The translations under genes and the position numbers were made by a program. DNA of 64,000 bases from JAVKBW01 sp040222995 (GTDB lineage: Bacteria; Pseudomonadota; Alphaproteobacteria; UBA8366; Aestuariispiraceae): NCBI GenBank assembly GCA_040222995.1, contig JAVKBW010000045.1, forward strand, positions 1-64,000, in the 5' to 3' direction. The notes under the pieces were generated by a model. The model did no database searches and was not told where the DNA came from. It saw only the letters and a program-made list of their open reading frames with translations. Of this stretch, positions 42,251-51,436 are shown piece by piece. Position 1 is the stretch's first letter. The number at the start of each line of letters is the position of its first letter.

Positions 42251-42933
42251 CAGAACCGCCTGCCACCTTTACCGACTTCGTTGCCCTGCTGGGTCATGAA
42301 CTGCGGTCTCCGATGAACGGTGTTCTCGGATTCGCCCAGCTTTTACGCGATGACGGCGAACGCACCGAAACCGAACTGAAATATCTGGAACAGATCCTGT
42401 TCAATGCGGAACTGCAGGTCCGCCGGGTCACCAACCTGATAGATCTCGCGCAGGCCGAACAGGGTGCGCTTTACTACAAGGCCGATCCCACGCCGGTTTC
42501 GGATGTCCTGCGTTTCGCGATTGAGACGGTGCTCGACGAGGCCGCGTCACGATCCGTATCGGTTAAGGTGGCGGCGCCGGACAGCGACCTGGTCGCGGAC
42601 GCCGACAGGATGCGGATACTGCAGATTCTGGTCGATATACTCAGTAACGCAGTCCGGTTTTCCAAAACTGGCACGACAGTGGAAGGCGGCGCCGACCTCC
42701 GGGATGACGGTTTCATTGAAATCACCATCAGCAACGAAACGGACGATCCGGGCGATCTGAATACCCGGTCGGACTGGAAATCGGCCTATGCGAGGGCCGT
42801 ACAAAACGATGAAAATATCGGCCTTGGCCTGCCGCATGCCACGGTTCTGCTGTCGCTGATGGGCGGCTCGCTGCATACCCGATACAGGGATGGCCGGTTA
42901 CAGGCTACCCTGTGCATTCCGGCAGCCGTGTAA
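42247..42933 (+). CDS. Minimal soluble histidine kinase without sensor domain
   Basis: 228-residue kinase. The HisKA domain has H17 in ALLGHELRSPMNG. The ATPase region has an N-box LVDILSNAVRFSKTG and a glycine box NIGLGLPHATVLLSLMGG. No PAS, GAF or membrane segment precedes it, so it must take its signal from a partner protein. It begins inside the gntR stop codon and converges with a FixJ-like regulator gene, its likely target. Confidence 0.82.
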   Translation: MTEPPATFTDFVALLGHELRSPMNGVLGFAQLLRDDGERTETELKYLEQILFNAELQVRRVTNLIDLAQAEQGALYYKADPTPVSDVLRFAIETVLDEAASRSVSVKVAAPDSDLVADADRMRILQILVDILSNAVRFSKTGTTVEGGADLRDDGFIEITISNETDDPGDLNTRSDWKSAYARAVQNDENIGLGLPHATVLLSLMGGSLHTRYRDGRLQATLCIPAAV

Positions 42934-42942
42934 CGACCGGGC

Positions 42943-43611
42943 TCAGCCGGTCGATCCCGACGGACGCACCTGCATCATCACACGCACCAGTTCCGCCAGC
43001 GACCGGACTTCCATTTTCCGCATGACATTGGATCTGTGGACTTCAACCGTGCGTTCGCTGATCGACAGCGTATGGGCGATCTGCTTGTTCATTTCGCCTT
43101 TTATCATTTCCTCGAGGACATCCATTTCGCGCGGACTGAGCTGGCCGATCCGTGCCTTCAACCGGTTTCGGTGGATCAGCTCTTCGTATCGCACAAGCGA
43201 TTCCCTGGCGGCGCCGGCAACCTTTTCCAGCACCAGGTCATTGGAAGCCGGACGTTCAATAAAATCGTATGCGCCGGCCTGCATCGCGGAAATCGCCATC
43301 GGTACATCGGCATGGGCGGTTACGATGATAATCGGGAAAACAACGCCCCGCTCGTTCAGTATTTTTTGCAGATCCAGTCCGCTCATATCCGGCATCCTGA
43401 CATCCAGCAAAACGCAAAACGGCTTCGTTTCGTCGAAACCATCCAGAAAGGCCTGCGCCGAATCGAACTCGGTGACACGCCAACCGTCACGCGACAGCAA
43501 CTCGTTCAGATGCAACCGGTTGGTTTCGAGGTCATCGACAACATAAACAGTGCATTGGGAACCGGCCGGAGCTTCCATGTTCTCGTGCGATTTCGGAATG
43601 CCAGAAGGCAT
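42943..43611 (-). CDS. FixJ/NarL-type response regulator
   Basis: 222-residue REC-LuxR protein. The acidic pocket is in VYVVDDLETN, the phosphoacceptor is D70 in FCVLLDVRMPDMSG, and the switch residue and Lys-equivalent region is ITAH-like VTAHADVP and FIERPASNDLV (the usual K of KP is R). The LuxR HTH (about 155-205) reads LSPREMDVLEEMIKGEMNKQ then SERTVEVHRSNVM. ATG 43611 with GAGG upstream is chosen over an earlier TTG. It converges with the kinase at 42247 by 9 nt. Confidence 0.85.
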   Translation of the reverse strand: MPSGIPKSHENMEAPAGSQCTVYVVDDLETNRLHLNELLSRDGWRVTEFDSAQAFLDGFDETKPFCVLLDVRMPDMSGLDLQKILNERGVVFPIIIVTAHADVPMAISAMQAGAYDFIERPASNDLVLEKVAGAARESLVRYEELIHRNRLKARIGQLSPREMDVLEEMIKGEMNKQIAHTLSISERTVEVHRSNVMRKMEVRSLAELVRVMMQVRPSGSTG

Positions 43612-43678
43612 GGACAAATCCTCTTTCCTTGACGCCAATCATAGGAAACAGATGCCCTAAAGAGAAATATTAAATTCT

Positions 43679-44179
43679 TTATGAATGTCCGCTGCGCGTC
43701 CGGGACGGTTCTAGCCTGTTCAACAAGGCGAGAACGGCGGACAAGTCCTGTCCGTATACCGGTTTGGGCAGAAAGGCATCGAAACCTTCCGCCTTTGCAA
43801 GAACGGACTTTTCAACCGAGGCGGAAACACCCACCACCCGGGTCGCCGCAGGCTGATGCGGCAAATCCAGTTCGCGCATGCGTCGTATTGTTTCGAACCC
43901 GTCGATACCGGGCATTCGAATGTCTATGAAAACCGCCCAGAAGCGATAGGCGGACATCATCGCCAGGGCTTTGTAACCGTTCGACACGGAGCAGGTTCGA
44001 TAGCCTCTCGTCCGCAGCAGGCCGCACAGAATCAGGCTGTTTGTCGTATCGTCATCGACAACCAGTATCTTCGCGTCATCGGGCGGTTCAAAAACCGGTC
44101 GACACGGCGAATGAATCTCAGCGGAAGAACCCGGTTCCATTTTAACAGACCTTACCCAGCCCCGGTAGTTTTCACCCAT
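43679..44179 (-). CDS. Stand-alone receiver-domain protein
   Basis: 166-residue protein with a 35-residue leader followed by a single REC domain. The acidic pocket is VVDDDTTNSL, the phosphoacceptor is D86 in AVFIDIRMPGIDGFETI, and the conserved Lys is in FLPKPVYGQDL. No output domain. AGGGAAG precedes ATG 44179; ATG near 44140 is an alternative. It resembles receivers detached from hybrid kinases and may be a phosphate sink or relay for the neighbouring kinase. Confidence 0.8.
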   Translation of the reverse strand: MGENYRGWVRSVKMEPGSSAEIHSPCRPVFEPPDDAKILVVDDDTTNSLILCGLLRTRGYRTCSVSNGYKALAMMSAYRFWAVFIDIRMPGIDGFETIRRMRELDLPHQPAATRVVGVSASVEKSVLAKAEGFDAFLPKPVYGQDLSAVLALLNRLEPSRTRSGHS

Positions 44180-44250
44180 CTTCCCTGAAGGTAGAGGCTT
44201 CGAGAGGCGGCCGAAATTGTGGATTTCCCTGATACGGCCGGGACTGCGGA

Positions 44251-45372
44251 TTACACGGACGAACCGGCGTCGGGATCCGTGCAGAAAGCTTTAATGACAT
44301 CGATCATGTAGTCGAGGTCCGCCGTTTCCAGATGCTGATCGACCGGAAGTGTCAGCATGCTGGAGGAGTTTCTGTCGGTTACCGGGAAATCGCCCTCCCG
44401 ATAGCCCAGAAACCGCATCGCCGGCTGCAGATAGACCGGCACGGGATAATGCAGCTTCGCTTCGACCCCGTGTTGCAGGCAATGCGCCAGCAGGCCGTCG
44501 CGGTTCTCGGCGAACAGAATGTACAGCAGATGCACATGGTCCACCCGGTCCGATCTCGCCGGCAGGGCCAGCCCCGGCATGCGGGCCAGATGCCGGTCAA
44601 GGTAGGCCGCATTGGCCCGGCGTTTCGACACGATGTCCTCAACCTGATCGAGGATCCAGCTTCCGACCACGGCCTGCACGGAATCGAGCCGGGAATTGTA
44701 ACCCAGCATCACCATTTCATCGCGGTTCTTCAGGCCGTGGTTACGCAACAGGCGGGCTGTTTCGGCTATGCCGTCGTCATTCGTGACGACAACGCCGGCA
44801 TCGCCCCAGACATTGATCACTTTAAGCGGATGCATCGAAAAGGCCGCACAGGCGCCAAACGTGCCGACAACTTGGCCGTCCAGCCGCGCCATCAGCGACT
44901 GGCAGGCATCTTCAACAACGTGAAGCCCGTGTTTTTCGGCGATTGCCATGATTTTCCGCATATCGGCGGCACCACCGGTCAGATGAACCGGCATGATGGC
45001 CTTTGTTTTTTCGGTAATCGCCGCCTCGATCAGATCGGCATCGGTGCAGAAGCCGGCATCGCAATCGACAAAAACAGATGTCGCGCCCAACTCGGCAATC
45101 GCGCCAACCGATGCCCAGAACGTATTCGCCGTCGTGATCACCTCGTCGCCCGGTCCGACTCCTCCCGCACGCAATCCGATTTTCAGGGCGTCCGTGCCGG
45201 ACCCGACGCCGATGGCGTGTTTGACCCCCAGTTTCGCCGCAAAGGCCGCCTCGAACGCGTCGACAGGACTGCCGAGGGTGAAGTCGCCGCTGGCGACAAG
45301 CGCCCGCAGAGCCTCGAATATCGGCTCCGGATCGGCGAACTGTTGCTGCAACGGCGAATACCGCACCCGCAT
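44251..45372 (-). CDS. DegT/DnrJ/EryC1/StrS-family PLP aminotransferase
   Basis: 373-residue aminotransferase of the sugar-aminotransferase family. PLP-binding parts are VGSGTDALKIGLRA, VEDACQSL (Asp to the pyridine nitrogen) and K184 in FSMHPLKVINVWGDAG, the internal aldimine lysine. Members mostly aminate keto-sugar nucleotides. GGAG lies 7 nt before ATG 45372. It lies 17 nt downstream of the E1 gene on the same strand, so the two are one unit. Confidence 0.88.
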   Translation of the reverse strand: MRVRYSPLQQQFADPEPIFEALRALVASGDFTLGSPVDAFEAAFAAKLGVKHAIGVGSGTDALKIGLRAGGVGPGDEVITTANTFWASVGAIAELGATSVFVDCDAGFCTDADLIEAAITEKTKAIMPVHLTGGAADMRKIMAIAEKHGLHVVEDACQSLMARLDGQVVGTFGACAAFSMHPLKVINVWGDAGVVVTNDDGIAETARLLRNHGLKNRDEMVMLGYNSRLDSVQAVVGSWILDQVEDIVSKRRANAAYLDRHLARMPGLALPARSDRVDHVHLLYILFAENRDGLLAHCLQHGVEAKLHYPVPVYLQPAMRFLGYREGDFPVTDRNSSSMLTLPVDQHLETADLDYMIDVIKAFCTDPDAGSSV

Positions 45373-45389
45373 CGAAATCTCCAAACGTC

Positions 45390-47495
45390 CTAGAAGGGCC
45401 CTTTGTAGGCGGGGTCGGGCACATCGACCGGAAGATCGCCGATTTCCTCGTCCAGCACACGCAGAATCCTGTCCCGGTCCGACTGAGCAGTCCCGAGCAG
45501 CGCCGTGACGGACTCGATAATCGAACGCGCGGTCGGATAGTAGGTTTCAACCAGCGCCCTGGAACTGGGGGTCGGATACGGCGCCGGGCCGATCCGCACC
45601 GGCGGCTTTTCAAGACTGTCGAAGCAACGTTCGGCAACCTGCGCCACGATTTCCGACGACACGCCGAACAGCGACCATCCGAGATCGACACAGACCAGCC
45701 GCCCCGTCCTGCAAACGGACGCGAGAATCGGGTCGATGTTTAGCGGCCTGACGACCCGCAGATCGATCAGATCGACGACAATGCCGATACGGTCCAGCAA
45801 GGCGGCGGCGCGCACGGCTTCCAGCGTCATGAACGAACTGGCCACCAGCGTGACGTCAACGCCCTCGCGAATCCGTTTCGGGCCGTCCAACGCATTTTCG
45901 TAATAGCCGCCGGGTACCGCACCGCTGGCGAAGTGCAGCCAGCGGTGTTCGATAATCAGCACCGGGTTTTCGTCCGCGATGGCGGCGCACAGCATGCCTT
46001 TGGCGTCCGCCGGAAAACTTGGCAGAATGACTTTCAGCCCCGGAAAATGCGCGAAGACGGATTCCAAGCTTTGCGCATGTTGCGGCCCCTGCCCCCAGCC
46101 GCGCCCGACGATCATCCGCACCGTGATCGGCGCGGTGTGGTGCCCGTTGCCGGCGAAGAACGCCTTGCCGGCGTTGTTGACGATCTGCTCCATCGCCAGC
46201 AGGGCGAATTCGACCCGTTGCAGGTTGATCACCGGTCGCGCGCCGGCCATCGCAGAGCCTATGGCCACGCCGGTCATGCCGAGTTCGGATATCGGCATTT
46301 CCACTACCTTTTCAGGCCCGAACCTTTCCGCAATCCCTCTCGTTGTGCCCCAGAAAGCGGACGGATCGTCTATGCCTTCGCCCATCAGGTAGACGGAAGG
46401 ATCGCGGTCGATGGATACGCCCAGACCGTCGCAGACCGCTTCGGCAAACGACATCTCCCGCACGGCTGCCGTCGCCTTTACAGGCATCGCCGGCCGATCA
46501 GAAGGCGCATACTCGCCGGTCGCGGGGTCGATTGCCGCCGGATACGGCGCTTGACGCGCCCGGTCGAACGTCTCGTCGATATAGGCTTCGATTGTCTGCT
46601 CAATCTGCTGCAGCGCCACCTCGTTGAAATCCGGTTCCTTCGCAAGACCGGATCTGGCCCTGGGTAAAGGGTCCGCTACCTGCCATGCGGCCAGTTCCCC
46701 CGGTTCCCGGTATCCGAGATGATCGTCGTCGTTGGGGCCGCAATGTTCGCGGTGCCGGTAGGTTGGCATCTCCAGAAAGACCGGGCCGCATCCCCGCCGC
46801 AGCCCGTCGACTGCTTCCCGCGCCGCGCCCGCGACGGCCGTGACATCGTTGCCGTCCGCCATGACGGTCTGCATGGCATGGGCTTTCGCAAGATCCGAAA
46901 GCGGGCGGTTCGGCTGACGTTGCCGCAGCGGCGTGTACACCGAATACAGATTGTTTTCGCAGGCGAACAGCACCGGCAGGTCATGAAGCGATGCGAAGTT
47001 GGCGCATTCGTGGAAAACGCCTTCCTCGAGGCATCCATCGCCCAGATAGCACACCGTCACCCTGTCCGAACCGGTGCGCCTGTCCTGCAATGCCTGCCCC
47101 ACCGCAAGCGGGATGGAGCTGCCGACAATTGGAATACTGATATCCACGCCGACTTCCGGGGCCATCAGATGCATCGACCCGCCGCGTCCGCCGACGCAAC
47201 CGTCGGCCTTGCCGTACAATTCGCACAGCATCCGGTACAGATCGCCGCCCTTGGCCAGATAGTGGGCGTGGCATCGGTGATTGGAAAACACCTTGTCCGC
47301 CGGTCCAAGCGCCGAAGACACACCGACCGCCGTCGCTTCCTGACCGATCGACAAATGGACCGGGCAACGCATCTCCTGATCCGAATATCGTTCGACAATG
47401 CCTTCCTCGACCCGCCGGATGAAATACAGCGACAGATAGCGCCACAGCGGCGACTTTTCCTCGACTCCCAGTTTCTGGCTAAGCGCGCGTTGCAT
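45390..47495 (-). CDS. Fused E1 alpha/beta thiamine-dependent 2-oxoacid dehydrogenase-like enzyme
   Basis: 701-residue fusion. Residues 1-330 are an E1 alpha-type domain with the ThDP motif GDG (152-154) to NN (181-182). Residues about 360-650 are an E1 beta-type domain with VEMPISELGMTGVAIGSAMAG and RGWGQGPQHAQSLESVFAH. The His loop IGSSIPLAVG is present. In standard complexes, E1 decarboxylates a 2-oxoacid and acylates E2. No E2 lipoyl or E3 gene is present in the window, and the partner is an aminotransferase. It may instead carry out a carboligation or an acyl transfer for glycan or metabolite synthesis. Confidence 0.85.
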   Translation of the reverse strand: MQRALSQKLGVEEKSPLWRYLSLYFIRRVEEGIVERYSDQEMRCPVHLSIGQEATAVGVSSALGPADKVFSNHRCHAHYLAKGGDLYRMLCELYGKADGCVGGRGGSMHLMAPEVGVDISIPIVGSSIPLAVGQALQDRRTGSDRVTVCYLGDGCLEEGVFHECANFASLHDLPVLFACENNLYSVYTPLRQRQPNRPLSDLAKAHAMQTVMADGNDVTAVAGAAREAVDGLRRGCGPVFLEMPTYRHREHCGPNDDDHLGYREPGELAAWQVADPLPRARSGLAKEPDFNEVALQQIEQTIEAYIDETFDRARQAPYPAAIDPATGEYAPSDRPAMPVKATAAVREMSFAEAVCDGLGVSIDRDPSVYLMGEGIDDPSAFWGTTRGIAERFGPEKVVEMPISELGMTGVAIGSAMAGARPVINLQRVEFALLAMEQIVNNAGKAFFAGNGHHTAPITVRMIVGRGWGQGPQHAQSLESVFAHFPGLKVILPSFPADAKGMLCAAIADENPVLIIEHRWLHFASGAVPGGYYENALDGPKRIREGVDVTLVASSFMTLEAVRAAALLDRIGIVVDLIDLRVVRPLNIDPILASVCRTGRLVCVDLGWSLFGVSSEIVAQVAERCFDSLEKPPVRIGPAPYPTPSSRALVETYYPTARSIIESVTALLGTAQSDRDRILRVLDEEIGDLPVDVPDPAYKGPF

Positions 47496-47666
47496 CTGTC
47501 AGGTGATTCTTTCCGTTCGGACCGGCGATAGAGGAACGAGGTGTAAAGGCCGGACGATCATTCCGTCAATTCTCGGTCAGGTAAAGCCGGTTGCCACTGC
47601 CCGTCCGGCAAAAGGAGGCATCGACGCCCTCAGGAATCTCTGCAAGACTCCCAGGCCGATCAAATA

Positions 47667-48707
47667 ATGCGGAAAACTCACCCCATGCAGCTTCGACCGT
47701 CGACCAAACCCGTCATTCTCGGCCTTGCAGGAACCGCGCTTCAGGATGTCGAGCGGCGGTTTTTCGAAGACGCCGATCCGCTGGGTTTCATTCTGTTTCA
47801 ACGCAACTGTGAAACGCCGGATCAGGTAAAGGCGCTTTGCACAGCATTGCGCGAGACTGTCAGCAGGCCCGATGCGCCCATTCTGATCGATCAGGAAGGC
47901 GGGCGCGTTCAGCGGCTGCGCGCACCGAACTGGCAGGAAACGCCGCCGGCGCGGGAAATCGGCAAAATTGCGGAAGCCGATCTTCAAAAAGGCAAGCGCG
48001 CCGCCTATCTGCACGCGCAGCTTATCGGCATCCAGTTACGCGACGCCGGAATAACGGTGAATTGCGCGCCCTGCCTCGATCTGATTATCGACGGCGCGCA
48101 TGAGATCATCGGCGACCGGTCCTATGGCGGCGACCCGACGCTGGTGAGAACGCTTGGCGCGGAAGCCTGCGCCGGGTATCTGTCGCTTGGCATAACCCCC
48201 GTTATCAAGCATCTGCCGGGGCACGGACGGGCCGCCGTCGACAGCCATCACGACCTGCCGGTCATCGACACTGGCCTCGATACACTTCAGGAGACGGATT
48301 TCGCAGCCTTCAAGGACCAGCCGGGGCAGGCCTGGGGCATGACCGGACATCTGATGATACCGGCGCTCGACCCTGACAACTGCATCACCCTGTCCCGCGC
48401 CGGCATCGACAGCGTTATCCGAAAACAGATCGGCTTCGATGGCGTGCTGTTGTCGGATGACCTGTCGATGAAAGCCCTGTCCGGCACCTTGGGCGACCGG
48501 ACAACGGGCGCGCTGGCGGCGGGATGCGACATCGCGCTTCACTGCAACGGCGACATGGATGAGATGCGGGACGTGGTCGAACACTGTTCATCCCCTAGCG
48601 GCGATGCGATCAGGCGGCTTTCATCCAACGTTCCCGGCCAGCCGGATGCAATGCCAGACCTCGGTGCTGCCGCAGCAGAGTTGTCCGATCTTCTTAAATC
48701 CGACTGA
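47667..48707 (+). CDS. nagZ: Beta-N-acetylhexosaminidase (GH3, NagZ type)
   Basis: 346-residue cytoplasmic glycosidase that removes GlcNAc from muropeptides in cell-wall recycling. The GH3 NagZ motif KHLPGHGRAAVDSHHDLP (about 181-198) carries the general-acid His, and the nucleophile Asp is in LLSDDLSMKAL near 265. ILIDQEGGRVQRL forms the sugar site. ATG 47667 is shown; ATG 47685 is also possible. It is divergent from the E1 gene and is probably housekeeping rather than part of the surrounding cluster. Confidence 0.9.
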   Translation: MRKTHPMQLRPSTKPVILGLAGTALQDVERRFFEDADPLGFILFQRNCETPDQVKALCTALRETVSRPDAPILIDQEGGRVQRLRAPNWQETPPAREIGKIAEADLQKGKRAAYLHAQLIGIQLRDAGITVNCAPCLDLIIDGAHEIIGDRSYGGDPTLVRTLGAEACAGYLSLGITPVIKHLPGHGRAAVDSHHDLPVIDTGLDTLQETDFAAFKDQPGQAWGMTGHLMIPALDPDNCITLSRAGIDSVIRKQIGFDGVLLSDDLSMKALSGTLGDRTTGALAAGCDIALHCNGDMDEMRDVVEHCSSPSGDAIRRLSSNVPGQPDAMPDLGAAAAELSDLLKSD

Positions 48708-48739
48708 CCGGAACGCTCTGTCATCCAATCGTTTGGCAT

Positions 48740-50065
48740 TCAGTGACGGTGAATCGCTGATGGTACTTGATGCACCATCCTCAAAGCATCGAGACACACT
48801 TGGTTTTGCGACAGCATCCAGGATTTCATTTCCTGTATCCCGGCTCGCAGAGTCGCCATATCGCGGCCAGCAACAAGGTTTGGCAGGTCCGCCAGATCGG
48901 CCGGGTCGATCACCACGCCGGCATCGAACCGCCGGACCAGATCGGCCATTAAGGCCGCGCGGTCGTCGACAATGACCGGTACGCCGCCGCAGACATGGGT
49001 CATCATGCGGTTCGGAATAGCCATCCGCCCGACATGTTCGACCGGGTCCTCCGGATAGTGAACGCAGAAGAACCCGAAATCGGCGGATGAATGCCGCGCC
49101 AGCAGATCGGCCTGACCGATGGCGGGGTGATACCGCACTTTGCCGTCAAACCCCGCGCACCAGGACCGCAGCGTGGCAAAGCGACCCTCACCGTCCCCCC
49201 TGTCGGCCGCGTTAAAGACATCGATGGCGCAGTTTTCCGACCGGCCAATGGCCTCGAAATACCGCAGAAAGTTCGCGCCCGGCGTCCGTTCCGGCCCGTG
49301 TTCCAGTTCCGACGCCGTAACCGCGCCACCGAACAGCACCCGAATCGCGTCAGCCGGTTTCCAGGCCCGTCGGGCGGCGTCGCCCTGGTCGATCAGGAAC
49401 GCATTATCCAGCATTGGAAAGAAGGTATGGCACCGTGCGGCAGCCGTTTCGGAAAATCGCAGCCAGTCATCGCCGCCTGCCTTGACGATCACATCGTCCG
49501 CCAGCGTCAGCGCGGCGGCGATGCCGGCCCAGCTATCCTCGATATCCTCGGCCGTGCAGTCGCGAACGTCGCGCTGGATCGTATCGGAAAAAAAACAGCT
49601 CATGTCATAGAATTCGACAATCAACCGTAGTGCCGGAAACCGGGCGGTAATGAGGCCGGCGAGAAATTCGGATTTCGTGTGCGGGCCGACCTGCAGATAC
49701 AGGCTATGCGGATTGATCTGCCCGATGGCCTGGATCAGATGATCCGCCGTTGTCACAACCTCTGCTTCTACGTCACCGGTATAGCCGCCTGACCATGCGT
49801 AACCCTTTGGCATGAAGAACAGACAGGGCTTTCGCCGGTTCGGGAACAGTAACTCCAGGCTTGCCTCCGACAGAACTTCCCACGGGTGGTTGGCTGTCCG
49901 TACAACCAGAACGCTGCTATCAGGCGGCGGTGCCTGCGCCGGTGATGACTTGCCAAGATGCCGTCGGCACAATCGGTCCAGCGCCGACGCAAGGTCTGAA
50001 TGCCCGAACCGTTCCGTCAGATACGTCACGGACGGCGGAAAGTCGGACGCAAATCGATAAGACAT
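48740..50065 (-). CDS. Glycosyltransferase-like protein
   Basis: 441-residue soluble protein with a probable GT-B fold. The C-terminal half shows AIRVLFGGAVTASEL, SADFGFFCVHYPEDPVEHVG and NRMMTHVCGGVPVIVDD, the sort of acceptor-to-donor region seen in group 1 glycosyltransferases. The N-terminal half is poorly conserved to the eye. ATG 50065 is used; the frame continues 9 codons upstream. It is divergent from another glycosyltransferase gene at 50173. The sugar donor cannot be predicted. Confidence 0.6.
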   Translation of the reverse strand: MSYRFASDFPPSVTYLTERFGHSDLASALDRLCRRHLGKSSPAQAPPPDSSVLVVRTANHPWEVLSEASLELLFPNRRKPCLFFMPKGYAWSGGYTGDVEAEVVTTADHLIQAIGQINPHSLYLQVGPHTKSEFLAGLITARFPALRLIVEFYDMSCFFSDTIQRDVRDCTAEDIEDSWAGIAAALTLADDVIVKAGGDDWLRFSETAAARCHTFFPMLDNAFLIDQGDAARRAWKPADAIRVLFGGAVTASELEHGPERTPGANFLRYFEAIGRSENCAIDVFNAADRGDGEGRFATLRSWCAGFDGKVRYHPAIGQADLLARHSSADFGFFCVHYPEDPVEHVGRMAIPNRMMTHVCGGVPVIVDDRAALMADLVRRFDAGVVIDPADLADLPNLVAGRDMATLRAGIQEMKSWMLSQNQVCLDALRMVHQVPSAIHRH

Positions 50066-50172
50066 TGCTATTCCATAACAAATCAAAGCCACGACGTATT
50101 AACGACAAGCCAGACTGGATATGCAACCGGGTCGTTGAACCGCCTGTGCGATACGGGTAGAAACAAAATGAA

Positions 50173-51426
50173 ATGAAATTCTTGCTGATCCCCAATTACC
50201 GTCACGTATTCGAATACCGGATGCTTGATGGTCTGGCGACTGCCCTTCGAACCGAAGGGCATGAAGCCTGGGTTCTGCACCGGCCGACCTGGCCGTCGAC
50301 CGTCGCGTCCATCGTCCGGGAACAGTCTATCGACGTTGTATTTCAGGTTAATCGGCCGCGCCCCACCGGTCCCGCGCTTGAACCCGGAACACGGCACGTC
50401 ACCTGGTTCCAGGACTGCCGCAGCACGGTTTGCAAAACCGCCGCCGACCGGGCAATCGATGGCGATCTCATCTACTATCTGGCCCAGCCGCAATCGCTGA
50501 CGGCCGATGTACCGGCTTTCAGCGTGCCGGCATCGCATTTCGCACCGGCTGTCGACCCGAAACTGCTGGGCAACGCAGAGAATGCCGCGACGGCGGAGAC
50601 GGCGCACGATATCGTCATGGTCGCCTCGATGTTGCCACCGCATCATCAGGACACGTCGGAGGACACGCTGGCGGCGGAAGCGCAATCGGCGGAAGACTGG
50701 TTTCGCTGGTGGGTTCGGAAAAACAATGCCGCGCCGTATCGGCCGGCCTACTGGCGAACGAAATTCTCGGCGCATCGAACATGGCAATTGCTGAAAGCCG
50801 CCTCGGTCTCGAAAGCCGTGATGGAATCGCTGTTCGAGCCGCTGACCGGGTTTTGCGACCATGCCGCCATCGCGGCGGCCCTCGCCGCCAACCCTGACAC
50901 CGCCATTCCCGGCAATACATGGGCGACGGAGAACATGCGCATCGCCTATACGCGCCTGCTGAATCGTGTCGCTGCCGCCCGCTGCGCCGCCGATATCTCG
51001 AACCATGTCGGGTTTTACGGCCCGGGCTGGGACAGCCATGCCGAATTCAGCGCCTGGGCGCATCCGCCGGTCGGTAATCTGGGGCAGATGCTGCGTCTGT
51101 TCCGCTCGTCGAAAATCGTTCTGCACGACAACCCGGACGGCTGTAATTTTCACGACCGGGTGTTCTACGGCATGGCCAGCGGCGCGCTGATAATGGCCGT
51201 TTCCTCGCCATGGAACGATGCGCCCGGCGGCTTCAATTCCTGCTTCAAGGATGGCGTTCACTTCGCCGCCTACGACCGGGATACACTTCATGACGTGGCG
51301 CGGCGCTGGCTGTCGGACGATGACGCAAGACGGAAAATCGGCGAGACCGCCAGACGCGAGGTTCTCGCCAACCACACCTGGCGACACCGTGCGCAGCAAT
51401 TGCTGAAAGATCTGAAAGCCGGCTAA
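50173..51426 (+). CDS. Glycosyltransferase-like protein (CgeB/group 1 type)
   Basis: 417-residue protein with a CgeB-like GT-B layout. The N-domain reads FLLIPNYRHVFEYRM and RHVTWFQDCRSTV, and the C-domain has VGFYGPGWDSHAEF, FRSSKIVLHDNPDGCNFHDR, the glycosyltransferase core ASGALIMAVSS, and a C-terminal RREVLANHTWRHRAQQL. The latter block is typical of Glyco_trans_1_2 proteins. It is convergent with the B12-radical SAM gene. No donor prediction. Confidence 0.75.
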   Translation: MKFLLIPNYRHVFEYRMLDGLATALRTEGHEAWVLHRPTWPSTVASIVREQSIDVVFQVNRPRPTGPALEPGTRHVTWFQDCRSTVCKTAADRAIDGDLIYYLAQPQSLTADVPAFSVPASHFAPAVDPKLLGNAENAATAETAHDIVMVASMLPPHHQDTSEDTLAAEAQSAEDWFRWWVRKNNAAPYRPAYWRTKFSAHRTWQLLKAASVSKAVMESLFEPLTGFCDHAAIAAALAANPDTAIPGNTWATENMRIAYTRLLNRVAAARCAADISNHVGFYGPGWDSHAEFSAWAHPPVGNLGQMLRLFRSSKIVLHDNPDGCNFHDRVFYGMASGALIMAVSSPWNDAPGGFNSCFKDGVHFAAYDRDTLHDVARRWLSDDDARRKIGETARREVLANHTWRHRAQQLLKDLKAG

Positions 51427-51436
51427 CTGCCGAACC

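Noticed and set aside
45390..47495. Frameshift joining separate E1 alpha and beta genes
   Set aside because: The frame is continuous with a sensible linker around residues 330-360, and both halves are complete. It is a true fusion.
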